Virus record (IMG/VR): IMGVR_UViG_3300034418_009954
Span: 1-23,848 of that record
From: a virus
Strand: one strand, 5' to 3'
DNA length: 23,848 nt
A program made the translations under genes and the position numbers. The notes below the pieces were generated by a model. That model was given only the letters and a program-made list of their open reading frames with translations. It did no database searches and was not told the origin of the DNA. Of the stretch, positions 5,515 through 12,059 are shown in pieces; the stretch's first letter is position 1, and each line of letters starts with the position of its first letter.

Positions 5515-6327
5515 ATGGATTTTTTTCGTGCTGCCGGTGATATTTGGCGTCAGGCTGATCGAGCTACAGGAGGTTGGTTACCTGGAGGAGGTACTCCGAG
5601 CCCCGTAACTCGTGCTGTTATTGCACCAGCTAAAGCAGCTTTTGAGAAAAGTGTTAGAGATGCTGCATTAAACACTGCTGCGGCTGTTAGTAATATGCTG
5701 CCTGATCGTGTGAATCTGTATACACGCTACGTAACCGGTCTAGGAAATAGAAATTTAGAGTTAGATCCTTCTACATTGAACGCTCTACGTGCTGCTGCCG
5801 AGCGAACACCTTCTGTAACGGTTGAGTTGTTTCCAGGAGATGCCACTCGGGGACTCGCTCCTATTTACAACGACGAACCGACGTATGGGCCTGGTGTGCC
5901 TGCTACAGGTGCCGTTATTCCTTACGGTGCTGACACTCCTAAGTCTGTTACTAACACCTTAGGTAGTTTTAATGCTTATGTTGACCCTGTTGCCAATACA
6001 GTAACTTTTAAAGATACCTACGACATGGTCAATCGATCAGAAGACCCTGATTTAGTTTCGGGCAAGGTCCAACCTTGGAAGGCGTGGAAGAGTATTGAAT
6101 CAATCTGGAACCCTGACGCCATGAATGAACTTCGCTCTGGTATCTCTAACCCGCCTAAATATCCCTTATCTGGTCTTGGTCGCGACCAAGGAGAACTTGG
6201 TGTTAGTCCGTCTAGTAAAACATTTAGCCCCGCCACGCAACTTGGTCGGGCGCTTCTTTATGCGTTGCCGGTTAAACCACCCGCTTACGAGGTTGAAGCC
6301 ACTGTTCCGTTGTTTAGTGGGTCTTGA
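5515..6327 (+). CDS. Probable virion-associated protein (270 aa)
   Basis: This 270-residue protein starts directly after the TAA of the previous gene. Residues 1-60 are rich in Ala, Gly and Arg, with an amphipathic alanine-rich helix (about 33-60). The middle contains a beta-rich segment around residues 150-175 (GSFNAYVDPVANTVTFKDTY). The C-terminal 50 residues are proline- and serine-rich. No signal peptide or strong membrane segment is seen. Its position between a hydrophobic-segment protein and a metallopeptidase-like protein suggests a structural or ejected protein, but no family is recognised. No Shine-Dalgarno is present. Confidence 0.75.
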   Translation: MDFFRAAGDIWRQADRATGGWLPGGGTPSPVTRAVIAPAKAAFEKSVRDAALNTAAAVSNMLPDRVNLYTRYVTGLGNRNLELDPSTLNALRAAAERTPSVTVELFPGDATRGLAPIYNDEPTYGPGVPATGAVIPYGADTPKSVTNTLGSFNAYVDPVANTVTFKDTYDMVNRSEDPDLVSGKVQPWKAWKSIESIWNPDAMNELRSGISNPPKYPLSGLGRDQGELGVSPSSKTFSPATQLGRALLYALPVKPPAYEVEATVPLFSGS

Positions 6328-6362
6328 TTTAGAGTATTTGTACGACGAGTTGGGCGTCTTAA

Positions 6363-7217
6363 ATGAATAGAGCTGGTTCACCTTTAATACCTTCTGCCGG
6401 GTCTTTTACTGATGGCCAGTTTACGGCGTCTCCACAAGGACAGCTATTACTTGACTACCTTCAAGATAAGTTTGGTATTCCCGTTGAGATCCAGAAAGGT
6501 AATGCTGGGGGTGCCGGCTACTTTAGTGCTTACGGAGGTAAAGATGGTTACGGGGGCAGTTTAGACAAGGATCGCCGCGTGGTGTACTTTAACACTGAAG
6601 ATCCTGACGTTCACCTACTTGCTCATGAGTCTGCTCATGCGTATGATCCAAGTTTGATCAAGATGCACAAGAACGAGGAGATACTTGGAGAGCGGATTAA
6701 CCCCTTAGCGGGATATACATACGGAAACGAAGTAAAGGCTGAAGAAGCTGCCGATTACTTGAATGCGTTTGTCGGTGCTTCTCCTGCCCACACGCGCTTA
6801 ACTTCAGAAGCTCTAGCCCAAAAAGAGGCCAACGAATACTTAAAGGCTGTCGGTTTACCTAATCCTGGTTTAAACGATCCTTGGTACCGCAACTATCCTG
6901 GTGAGCACGTAGAAGCCGCTGTGGACAAAGCCTACGCTTTGATGGCTAACCCGTATACACCGGGGACATCAGCTCGTGATCAGTACATACGGAATACTTT
7001 TGACACATCCGATATGTTTAATGCTCCAGTTGTACCAGGCGCTCGAAATTTAGGAGACTCGACTCAATGGGATATGCGTGATGCCATAACACAGAGGTAT
7101 TTAGATCTTGGATTAAATCCAGGGTTAGATAAAGCTACTCAAAAAATCAGAGGACGAGCAGAAGCTTATCTGGATCGGATGCTTCCAGATGCTAGAAAAG
7201 ACGATTCAAAGTTTTAA
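6363..7217 (+). CDS. Zinc metallopeptidase-like protein with HESAH motif (284 aa)
   Basis: Residues 84-95 contain HLLAHESAHAYD, with H88-E89-S90-A91-H92 matching the HExxH zinc site of metallopeptidases. A glutamate-rich helix follows at about 121-130 (GNEVKAEEAADYL); one of E123, E127 or E128 could be the third zinc ligand, as in gluzincins. The N-terminal 80 residues are Gly/Tyr-rich and form strand-like repeats before the active site. The C-terminal 100 residues are helical and may be a substrate or virion-binding domain. No signal peptide is present, so it probably acts in the infected cell or after delivery with the virion. Candidate roles are a virion-protein processing protease or an ejected peptidase. 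Thirty-five bases separate it from the upstream gene. The third ligand is unproven. Confidence 0.75.
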   Translation: MNRAGSPLIPSAGSFTDGQFTASPQGQLLLDYLQDKFGIPVEIQKGNAGGAGYFSAYGGKDGYGGSLDKDRRVVYFNTEDPDVHLLAHESAHAYDPSLIKMHKNEEILGERINPLAGYTYGNEVKAEEAADYLNAFVGASPAHTRLTSEALAQKEANEYLKAVGLPNPGLNDPWYRNYPGEHVEAAVDKAYALMANPYTPGTSARDQYIRNTFDTSDMFNAPVVPGARNLGDSTQWDMRDAITQRYLDLGLNPGLDKATQKIRGRAEAYLDRMLPDARKDDSKF

Positions 7218-7226
7218 TCGTAGACG

Positions 7227-7424
7227 TTATACCTGATTTTTTTCAGTCTCTAATATAATCTCTTTCACATAAGACACGTACTGTCTTAAGTAATGTGCAG
7301 CTACAAGGTGTTTATAATTGTTTGTCTTTAGATAATGGTCGTTGTGTCGGTCTACTGCATCCAGTGATGCTTTGATCATCCCGTTCCATGGTTCGCGGAC
7401 GGGTGTGTTCCACTCCCTTGCCAC
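7227..7424 (-). CDS. Small conserved phage-type protein (65 aa)
   Basis: Leftward 65-codon frame from a GTG at 7422-7424. It begins MAREWNTPVREPWNGMIKAS and has an H-N-D-H-Y-L-K-T-x-N pattern at about residues 28-37, followed by a helix with regularly spaced leucine and tyrosine residues. I recall similar short proteins with an N-x-x-Y-x-x-T-G-N pattern in cyanophages, of unknown function. It is convergent with the metallopeptidase gene, nine bases away, so it has its own promoter somewhere in 7425-7556. An alternative start at the internal ATG (7376-7378) would leave 49 residues. No Shine-Dalgarno is visible. Confidence 0.6.
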   Translation of the reverse strand: MAREWNTPVREPWNGMIKASLDAVDRHNDHYLKTNNYKHLVAAHYLRQYVSYVKEIILETEKNQV

Positions 7425-7556
7425 GGGAGGATTGCAAAGTACTTAACAAGTCTAGGATCTTTGTCCGAATTTACTAGCTAGTTCTGTGTTCTGTATAGCA
7501 GTTATACAGTATCAATCGCTACCGTTTCCTACACTAGAGGGAGTTGCTACCCTTTC
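7425..7556. promoter_or_regulatory. Divergent intergenic region with 7-bp inverted repeat
   Basis: It lies between divergent small genes. CTGTATA 7491-7497 and TATACAG 7503-7509 form a perfect 7-bp inverted repeat with a five-base spacer, a good shape for an operator. TATAGC at 7494-7499, inside the repeat, with TTACTA at 7471-7476 seventeen bases upstream, could be a weak sigma70-type promoter for the rightward gene. If so, a repressor on the repeat would cover the -10 box. A GAGGGAG stretch near 7536-7542 is too far from the ATG to be an ordinary ribosome site. Confidence 0.4.
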
Positions 7557-7718
7557 ATGACTGTTTTAACGTATCGCGGCAAACAGTATGACACCGTAGA
7601 GCACCAGAACGAGGTGCGCGAGTGGCAAAAAACGACCCGTGAGGCAAGCCCCCGTTGTGTCTACCGTGGGGTGGAGATTGATTCTCGTTATTCGCACGAG
7701 AACACCACGCTTGCATGA
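7557..7718 (+). CDS. Small protein with DUF4278-like signature (53 aa)
   Basis: The ATG at 7557 opens 53 codons starting MTVLTYRGKQYDTVEHQNEV and ending at TGA 7716-7718. The L-T-Y-R-G-x-x-Y signature at residues 4-11 is repeated in shortened form as V-Y-R-G-V-E-I at about 35-41. This paired Y-R-G pattern is the hallmark of DUF4278, a family known mostly from cyanobacteria and their phages, of unknown function. The gene stands alone between a probable operator region and a strong terminator, so it is an independently controlled, monocistronic unit. It is the best single clue to a cyanobacterial host. Confidence 0.65.
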   Translation: MTVLTYRGKQYDTVEHQNEVREWQKTTREASPRCVYRGVEIDSRYSHENTTLA

Positions 7719-7779
7719 TCGGATCGGCTAGCTAGACTTGTGTTGTTCCTGCCAAGGGACAAGTGGACGAGGGAACTTT

Positions 7780-7801
7780 GGGGCTCAGCAGCCCCTTTTT
7801 T
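7780..7801 (+). terminator. Rho-independent terminator
   Basis: GGGGCT 7780-7785 pairs perfectly with AGCCCC 7790-7795 across a CAGC loop and is followed at once by a run of T residues (7796-7801). This textbook intrinsic terminator closes the transcript of the DUF4278-like gene and insulates it from the virion operon starting at 7854. Confidence 0.92.
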
Positions 7802-7820
7802 ATTTGAATTATGGCTGGCT

Positions 7821-7826
7821 TATAAT
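7821..7826 (+). promoter_or_regulatory. Probable -10 box of the promoter for the 7854 operon
   Basis: A perfect TATAAT sits 28 bases upstream of the ATG at 7854, just after the terminator. The -35 position (7798-7803) reads TTTTAT and is poor; TTGAAT at 7804-7809 is too close. It could be a promoter read by host RNA polymerase with an activator or by a non-housekeeping sigma factor. Confidence 0.45.
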
Positions 7827-7853
7827 TATGGTTGAGAAGTAATTCGTTTAAAA

Positions 7854-8630
7854 ATGAGCTGGCTTGATGACTTGAAGAATCGGGTTTGGCTCGAAGTAAG
7901 AAAAGCTCAACAGGCAAAGAATATTTTTAATCCGCCATCCGTCGTTCCAGCTAGTCCTGTCTCCAAAAGCCCCTTACGGATGGCTGGTAGGGTTCTTGGA
8001 CACCCTGTAGCTCAGGGAGCTATTGATGTTGGCTCAGAGGTTTTAAGCGGTAAGGATCCTCGAGATGCTGTAATTAACGTAGGTGCGGGTATGGCCGCTT
8101 CTGCAGCGGCTTCTAAAGTTTTACCCAAGGGTCCTTGGTTCCAGATTCCAGGCACAATCGGTGCATACATGGTGGGATCTGGTACTACTGATTGGATAAA
8201 TCAGAATTTAGTTAAGCCGATGTTTGCTGGCCAGGAAGAAGAAATTCCTGCTCGCGTGCCTGCAGCCACTTATGGGCCTACCGGAGCACCTATTGGCGGT
8301 GTCGGCGGAGGTAATGCTGGTGCAAGTGTTCAGCCTGCGCTTGGTCCTGCCCCCGCAACTCGTCGCCCCGTGGAAGAGCAGCGTGCTCCTGTAACTCGTG
8401 AGGTGCCAGCATCTCCTACTCCCAGCATGAACGAGCTTGCTCAGATGTACGCTAAACAACGTATTCTTGGCGCTGAGATGGCTAAAGGCGGTGAGCTGCA
8501 GCGTCGCTTATATGAAGGCGGTGCTGTTGAAGGCATGTCGCCTGAAGCCCTAATGACTTGGGTCGAGGCACACCCCGACCTTGCTTACCGCTTGGCCGAG
8601 AAGCGTGGTTTGTTACCTGGGCCTGTTTGA
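7854..8630 (+). CDS. Probable DNA-ejection/internal virion protein (258 aa)
   Basis: This is a 258-residue protein. It begins with a short amphipathic helix (MSWLDDLKNRVWLEVRKAQQ). Residues about 72-115 are Ala/Gly-rich and hydrophobic with glycine-zipper spacing. A Pro/Ala/Gly-rich linker spans about 130-190, and the C-terminal 65 residues are helical and charged. A soluble protein with a central Gly/Ala membrane-seeking segment and low-complexity linkers fits the ejection proteins of P22- and T7-like phages, although sequence similarity is not evident by eye. It is the first gene after a strong terminator and a TATAAT box. Its stop overlaps the ATG of the following membrane peptide by one base (TGATG). 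Confidence 0.75.
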   Translation: MSWLDDLKNRVWLEVRKAQQAKNIFNPPSVVPASPVSKSPLRMAGRVLGHPVAQGAIDVGSEVLSGKDPRDAVINVGAGMAASAAASKVLPKGPWFQIPGTIGAYMVGSGTTDWINQNLVKPMFAGQEEEIPARVPAATYGPTGAPIGGVGGGNAGASVQPALGPAPATRRPVEEQRAPVTREVPASPTPSMNELAQMYAKQRILGAEMAKGGELQRRLYEGGAVEGMSPEALMTWVEAHPDLAYRLAEKRGLLPGPV

Positions 8631-8731
8631 TGACTCATGTAGTTTGGCCTGTTATCGGACTTATCGGAATAGGTTTTGTCGCTCTAGGACTTGTCGTGGC
8701 GATTGTTATTCTTGAGGCTAATAATTTGTGA
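8630..8731 (+). CDS. Single-span membrane peptide (33 aa)
   Basis: The ATG at 8630-8632 overlaps the preceding TGA by one base. It opens 33 codons, MTHVVWPVIGLIGIGFVALG and on, ending EANNL before TGA 8729-8731. Residues 5-28 form one uninterrupted hydrophobic span. The overlap with the upstream stop and the clean hydrophobic profile argue that it is real and translationally coupled. Its last 48 bases overlap the 3' end of a leftward membrane-protein gene, which weakens certainty. A holin-like or virion membrane role is possible; nothing shows which. Confidence 0.5.
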   Translation: MTHVVWPVIGLIGIGFVALGLVVAIVILEANNL

Positions 8732-8857
8732 ATATTGGGAATCCAAGTACATAATCACGCTGCCGATTGCCCACAGGAGCAGGATAACTATTATGGAGCG
8801 TTTCACTCCTTTAGGTTGCTCTAAACTGGATTGAGGCTTATTTCTGAAAAGAAACAT
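8684..8857 (-). CDS. Small membrane protein (57 aa)
   Basis: Leftward ATG at 8855-8857, 57 residues. A basic N-terminal tail of 19 residues (MFLFRNKPQSSLEQPKGVK) is followed by one hydrophobic span (about 20-38, SIIVILLLWAIGSVIMYLD) and a polar C-terminus. The positive-inside rule predicts N-in, C-out topology. Its start codon overlaps the ATG of the rightward gene at 8856 on the opposite strand through a shared CATG. No other gene occupies 8732-8855, which supports it. A longer reading from a start at 8899 would run into that rightward gene and is less likely. The function is unknown. Confidence 0.5.
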   Translation of the reverse strand: MFLFRNKPQSSLEQPKGVKRSIIVILLLWAIGSVIMYLDSQYSQIISLKNNNRHDKS

Positions 8858-9164
8858 GTACCGGGATCTGGTGTATCGGCCTGGGGTAGACAGTAACACT
8901 GTTGAGACGTTACCTTATGACCCTAGTACAGAAGAAAAAGCTCAGTTACTTTTAGACATTTTTATCGGCGATTTGACCGGAGGCCCTGTTGCTGGGCTGC
9001 CTGAGCGTATGTCTCAAGAAGATTTCCGTGATCGGGTCGAGCGTCGCATTGATGCTCGCGGTCCCTCGATCCAAGAACGACTTCGCCAGTTAGGTGCGTC
9101 GAGTTTCCAGGACGCGATCAACAAAGGCACCTTCCCTGGGGCTCCCCGCCTGTCTGGTGTGTAA
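8856..9164 (+). CDS. Hypothetical protein (102 aa)
   Basis: The ATG at 8856 opens 102 codons. The first 30 residues are polar with tyrosines (MYRDLVYRPGVDSNTVETLP), followed by a helical segment (about 27-40). An arginine- and glutamate-rich helical region then runs through residues 50-90. There are no cysteines, signal or membrane span. It follows the ejection-type protein in the same direction and may belong to the virion module. The start codon shares CATG with a divergent small membrane-protein gene, so promoters for the two would have to lie inside each other's coding region. The function is not recognised. Confidence 0.7.
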   Translation: MYRDLVYRPGVDSNTVETLPYDPSTEEKAQLLLDIFIGDLTGGPVAGLPERMSQEDFRDRVERRIDARGPSIQERLRQLGASSFQDAINKGTFPGAPRLSGV

Positions 9165-9209
9165 GTTCATAATTTCTTTCATTCGCTGAGATCCCCTGCG
9201 GCAGCTAGC

Positions 9210-9226
9210 GTCCTAAAGTTAAGGAC
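9210..9226. other. Small hairpin in intergenic spacer
   Basis: GTCCT 9210-9214 and AGGAC 9222-9226 are complementary around a seven-base loop, 14 bases before the GTG at 9240. There is no T-run, so it is not an obvious terminator. It may occlude or frame the translation start of the following small gene. Confidence 0.4.
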
Positions 9227-9239
9227 ACGCAAAAGAACC

Positions 9240-9425
9240 GTGGGGGACCCCTGCAAGGCGATCGATCGAATCACGACGCAATTTGGCAAGCTTTTGGCTT
9301 TGACTTCTGGATCGGACCCAAATCGGGCTTCAGTTCCTGTTTCCACGAGGCAGATGAAGGAGCCTCCTTATCAGTTGATGCACAGCATGACCTGGGATGA
9401 GAACGGCGAATTGGATATTCGTTGA
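9240..9425 (+). CDS. Small hypothetical protein (61 aa)
   Basis: The frame is open from a TAA at 9162-9164, but GTG at 9240 is the first good start, giving 61 residues. The N-terminal half is basic (about residues 5-18, CKAIDRITTQFGKLL), and the tail ends in the coding-like sequence MTWDENGELDIR before TGA 9423-9425. There is one cysteine and no membrane span. It lies between two clear rightward genes and nothing else fills the space, which supports it. It has no recognisable family, and the start could be wrong because no ribosome site is visible. Confidence 0.5.
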   Translation: MGDPCKAIDRITTQFGKLLALTSGSDPNRASVPVSTRQMKEPPYQLMHSMTWDENGELDIR

Positions 9426-9428
9426 GTT

Positions 9429-9442
9429 TTTTCCTAGGAAAA
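9429..9442. promoter_or_regulatory. 14-bp perfect palindrome, possible operator
   Basis: TTTTCCTAGGAAAA at 9429-9442 is a perfect palindrome located just after the stop of the small gene and 34 bases before the methyltransferase start. With no spacer it cannot form a normal hairpin loop, so a binding site for a dimeric protein is more likely than a terminator. No partner is known. Confidence 0.4.
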
Positions 9443-9475
9443 TATGTAGGCTAGGGCCAGCTTTAAGAGATCGCC

Positions 9476-10033
9476 GTGCACGACGAGCTTCTGTTCGAAC
9501 GCCAGTTCTGGGGTGATTGCTGTAATACATTCAGCGAAGATCAGAAGCACTATGTGTATGCCCGTTTTATGGAGTTAATCCCACGTGGATTCCACTTCGA
9601 GGCATCGGGTAAGCGGATCTTAGATATTGGAGGCGGCCCTACCTCCATGTTGTTGAAGTGCATGAGTCTGTTGGAGGGTATGGTCGTCGTCCCGATCAGT
9701 TACCCCCAGTGGACTGTTTCGCGCTACGCCACCAAAAACATTCGTGTTCAGGTGGGGCGCGGTGAGGATGTGAGTGAAGAAGGCTGGGACGAGGTTTGGA
9801 TTTATAACTGTCTGCAACACACAGACGACCCTGAGCGCATTATCAAGAATGCACTTAGGGCCGCCCCCACTCTTAGGCTCTTCGAGTGGATCGATATCCC
9901 GCCTCACGACGGGCATCCTGTGATGCTGACTAAAGACCTGCTCGATCAATGGATCGGTAATGAAGGCCTTGTCTGTGACTTAAACGAGTCTGGCTGTGTA
10001 GGCCGTGGCTACGGGAACGTTTATAAGCGTTGA
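9476..10033 (+). CDS. Class I SAM-dependent methyltransferase (185 aa)
   Basis: Residues 48-55 read ILDIGGGP, the glycine-rich SAM-binding motif I of class I methyltransferases. At about 105-120 DEVWIYNCLQHTDDPE matches the motif seen in UbiE/Methyltransf_11-type enzymes, where a strand ends in N-x-L-x-H. At 185 residues it is short and lacks an added substrate domain. The substrate cannot be read from sequence; small molecules, sugars or proteins are possible. The start is GTG at 9476. The gene shares the window with another methyltransferase and several glycosyltransferases, so modification of a glycan or virion component is a reasonable inference. The TTTTCCTAGGAAAA palindrome upstream may control it. 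Confidence 0.82.
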   Translation: MHDELLFERQFWGDCCNTFSEDQKHYVYARFMELIPRGFHFEASGKRILDIGGGPTSMLLKCMSLLEGMVVVPISYPQWTVSRYATKNIRVQVGRGEDVSEEGWDEVWIYNCLQHTDDPERIIKNALRAAPTLRLFEWIDIPPHDGHPVMLTKDLLDQWIGNEGLVCDLNESGCVGRGYGNVYKR

Positions 10034-10037
10034 GTGC

Positions 10038-10145
10038 TCACCAATAACGATCCTGCCATTCTTTTTCCCTGCTCGCACACCAACCTATGAACAAGAGAAC
10101 GCAGAACACAATAAAAACAACACCAAGGAACGCTAAGAACTGCAT
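10038..10145 (-). CDS. Single-span membrane peptide (35 aa)
   Basis: Leftward ATG at 10143-10145 opens 35 codons, MQFLAFLGVVFIVFCVLLFI followed by a short polar tail ending in DRYW, with TGA at 10038-10040. Residues 2-21 are one strong hydrophobic span and the C-terminal 14 residues are charged and aromatic. It lies exactly in the 159-base gap between two rightward genes and its stop is five bases from the convergent methyltransferase stop. The composition is too sharply hydrophobic-then-polar to look accidental. The function is unknown; it belongs to a set of tiny membrane proteins in this genome. Confidence 0.5.
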   Translation of the reverse strand: MQFLAFLGVVFIVFCVLLFIGWCASREKEWQDRYW

Positions 10146-10204
10146 GTGATTAGTTAAGTATTGCCCGAGGATTCTATACCGCCAATACCTGCGTGCACTC
10201 AAAA

Positions 10205-10384
10205 ATGCGCCGACGTCAGAAAGTTTTCAAAATCTGGGCTAACGCTTTGGGTCCTAAAAGTGCTGAGTGTCAACAGGTAGCAGACCGCGTGGCTTGGGTG
10301 AGGACTTTCATATTCGTTACTTACTTTGTGACGAACTGCTTTATCGTTGCGGGTGTAATCCGCCATTGGAACGATGTCCTTTGA
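10205..10384 (+). CDS. Small membrane protein (59 aa)
   Basis: From the ATG at 10205 (a GTG at 10193 would add four residues) the protein has a basic N-terminus, MRRRQKVFKIWANALGPKSA, a polar helix and one membrane span (about residues 33-53, TFIFVTYFVTNCFIVAGVI). The strongly positive first ten residues predict a cytoplasmic N-terminus. The stop lies eleven bases inside the next gene, so translation is probably coupled. No family is recognised. Confidence 0.65.
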   Translation: MRRRQKVFKIWANALGPKSAECQQVADRVAWVRTFIFVTYFVTNCFIVAGVIRHWNDVL

Positions 10385-10598
10385 ATCAAGTCTCTACGAG
10401 AGCAATGTGTACAAAAGGTTAGAGGAGAGTGTATTTGAGTACTTCGATGAAGATATGATCGATAAGCTTGTTCCACATCTTAAGAAAGCCTTGTGTGAGG
10501 AGCTTGCAGCTCGGAGAAAAAGGGTAGCGCAGCTAGAATCCGTCATGAATACTCTCTTCCCCGGCGAGGGTTATGCCCCGACTGAGCAGTCAGAATAA
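10374..10598 (+). CDS. Small acidic hypothetical protein (74 aa)
   Basis: The ATG at 10374 overlaps the preceding gene by eleven bases. The 74-residue product is acidic and helical, with tyrosines and acidic residues in the first 30 positions (MSFESSLYESNVYKRLEESV), a Lys/Arg-rich helix at about 34-52, and an acidic tail. No motif or membrane span is present. Overlaps of 11 and 26 bases with its two neighbours indicate a three-gene rightward operon at 10205-10803. The function is unknown. Confidence 0.7.
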   Translation: MSFESSLYESNVYKRLEESVFEYFDEDMIDKLVPHLKKALCEELAARRKRVAQLESVMNTLFPGEGYAPTEQSE

Positions 10599-10803
10599 GA
10601 AGCTACTCCGTAAACTGGAGAACGCCTATGTTGTGTGTAACGACTGCGGTTCTAAATACGGCGTTTACTCGGTTGGTTGTAGCTCCGTTTGGGAGGGTGA
10701 CTGCGATGTTTGCGGTGAGTCGAAACCTGTTACGGAGGCGCGTGACTACGCCTACCTAATTACAGGTATACGCAAAGTCACCCGTGGTGAGAATCTAGAT
10801 TAA
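10573..10803 (+). CDS. Zinc-finger mini-protein (76 aa)
   Basis: This 76-residue protein starts at the ATG of 10573. C22-x2-C25 and C44-x2-C47 bracket a 22-residue loop containing another cysteine (C36) and read VCNDCGSKYGVYSVGC and CDVCGE, a treble-clef or zinc-ribbon type arrangement. I recall close relatives in cyanophages and other marine phages, without a known function. The N-terminus is basic (NKKLLRKLEN), suggesting nucleic-acid contact. It ends nine bases inside the 3' end of the convergent gene at 10795. Zinc binding is inferred from the four cysteines; DNA or RNA binding is a guess. Confidence 0.75.
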   Translation: MPRLSSQNKKLLRKLENAYVVCNDCGSKYGVYSVGCSSVWEGDCDVCGESKPVTEARDYAYLITGIRKVTRGENLD

Positions 10804-11640
10804 AGACTTAGGTGTGCCGAAGCCTCTTTGAGCTAAGGCAGCCGCAGCAGCTCCTCCTGCCGCAGGTCGGTATTGAGGGGCTGTTTCTTTTTGTTCTTTT
10901 TGGGCCGCCCGTTCTAGTAGGAGCTTGAGCATCGTTTGATCGATGTTTTCCCGTCGTTGGCGGAAGGTCTCTTCACTAGGTCCGGTATAGGTTTCGGTTA
11001 CTTCGATTTTTGGCTTAAGCAGCTCGTCGATCTTTTCGACCAGCAGCTCTTCGGCAGATTTGGTTTTAGGGGTTTCAGGCGCTGTACCCTGCTGAGTCTC
11101 AGGCAGTTGTTCTGCGACAAGAATCTCGCCTTGTTCTTCCGGGCGGTTGATGTCTCCGTGGCCGACACGGAAAACCACGCGGCCACTGGGATCCATGGCT
11201 TCGCTGAAATATCCGTAACCACCACCTTGACCTCGACGGATCTTGCCGCCGGGAACACCAGGAAGATAAATTGAGGCGCCTTCGACTGCACCTGTATCAA
11301 AACGGGACTTGCCCTTAAATGGGACGTAAAAGTCCAGAGGGTCCCAACCTGGACGAGAAGCGTGGGCTGCTGTAGCAGCTTCAAATAAAGCTTTCTTTTC
11401 TTCGGGGCTGGCGTCTGGGTTCCAGCGACGACCAGATACAGCTTGGTTAGAGAACTCGATCTCGCGGCCAATATTGCGGTATTGGGCGGCCAGTGAATCG
11501 AGGGCTCGAATCTTTTCTTCGTAAGGAAGACTCTGAAGGATTTTTAAGTCGATGTGATATGGCGATGAGCCGCCAATGCGCTCGCTAGGGCCGGTGTAGC
11601 CGGAGCGATATGTCGGTAAGTATTGGATTGAATTAGACAT
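10795..11640 (-). CDS. Virion-type protein with degenerate M23-peptidase-like fold (281 aa)
   Basis: I start at the ATG in 11638-11640 because it lies two bases after the upstream stop. The frame runs on to 11715, but that would overlap the upstream gene. Residues about 113-163 resemble the M23 (LytM) core: R-F-D-T-G where M23 has H-x-G-x-D, then G-A-S-I-Y-L-P-G-V-P-G-G-K-I, G-G-G-Y-G-Y-F, and V-G-H-G-D where M23 has H-x-H. The first histidine is absent, so catalysis is doubtful. The C-terminal 100 residues are helical, Glu/Lys-rich and end in an Ala/Gly-rich tail. Degenerate M23 folds occur in phage tail and virion proteins. The alignment was made by eye and could be coincidental. Confidence 0.6.
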   Translation of the reverse strand: MSNSIQYLPTYRSGYTGPSERIGGSSPYHIDLKILQSLPYEEKIRALDSLAAQYRNIGREIEFSNQAVSGRRWNPDASPEEKKALFEAATAAHASRPGWDPLDFYVPFKGKSRFDTGAVEGASIYLPGVPGGKIRRGQGGGYGYFSEAMDPSGRVVFRVGHGDINRPEEQGEILVAEQLPETQQGTAPETPKTKSAEELLVEKIDELLKPKIEVTETYTGPSEETFRQRRENIDQTMLKLLLERAAQKEQKETAPQYRPAAGGAAAAALAQRGFGTPKSLI

Positions 11641-11642
11641 GA

Positions 11643-11960
11643 TTAATGACCGCAAGCTCTCGCGCAAGGATCCATTATGTTCTTCACGCCACTTTTTGCT
11701 TGAGCTCTGCGACACTCAGCGCACTCATTTGAGCCGTACAATGTGCGGTCTAGGTCTTCGAGGCTTTCGATACGTGGTTTTGGCCTAGGTGTCCAGTTAG
11801 GAGGCACCATCATCGCTTTTTGGTTGTCGTCGCCCATCAAGACGCTTTCATTCACGTCGTAAGTATTAGAGTCGCCAAGAAGAATAGATTTAATAAAAGT
11901 GTTTAAAAAGCTATTAGCTTTTTCAGGAGCTAGTATGCTTATAATGTCATTCATTTTCAT
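11643..11960 (-). CDS. Hypothetical protein with cysteine-rich C-terminus (105 aa)
   Basis: This 105-residue protein starts MKMNDIISILAPEKANSFLN from the ATG at 11958-11960 (a second ATG two codons later is possible). The N-terminal 40 residues are helical and moderately hydrophobic, and the middle is Pro/Arg-rich. The last 30 residues carry four cysteines (NECAECRRAQ and MDPCARACGH) plus a terminal histidine, a plausible zinc site. It lies two bases upstream of the M23-like gene in the same direction, so the two form a leftward operon. The function is unknown; a structural or packaging partner of its neighbour is possible. Confidence 0.65.
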   Translation of the reverse strand: MKMNDIISILAPEKANSFLNTFIKSILLGDSNTYDVNESVLMGDDNQKAMMVPPNWTPRPKPRIESLEDLDRTLYGSNECAECRRAQAKSGVKNIMDPCARACGH

Positions 11961-12059
11961 TTTTAGATTGCCGCAAACCTACCTATTGTTACTTTAACAC
12001 GCACAACTTCGGAGGTCGCCTATAGTTGGGTCTAGTCTAGTGAATTGACTGTGAAGTGT
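11961..12059. other. Divergent intergenic region
   Basis: It separates a leftward and a rightward gene and must contain start signals for both. TATAGT at 12021-12026 could be a -10 box on the plus strand, without a good -35. Read on the minus strand the same place gives CAACTATAGG, which faintly recalls a T7-type promoter core. I do not call a promoter. Confidence 0.3.

Noticed and set aside
11643-11715. Longer start (to 11715) for the M23-like protein
   Set aside because: It would overlap the upstream gene by more than 70 bases, while the ATG at 11640 lies two bases after that gene's stop in the tight spacing typical of this genome.
12003-12030. CAACTATAGG on the minus strand as a second T7-like promoter
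   Set aside because: Only the ACTATAGG part resembles the consensus, and there is no consistent motif shared with other gene starts.
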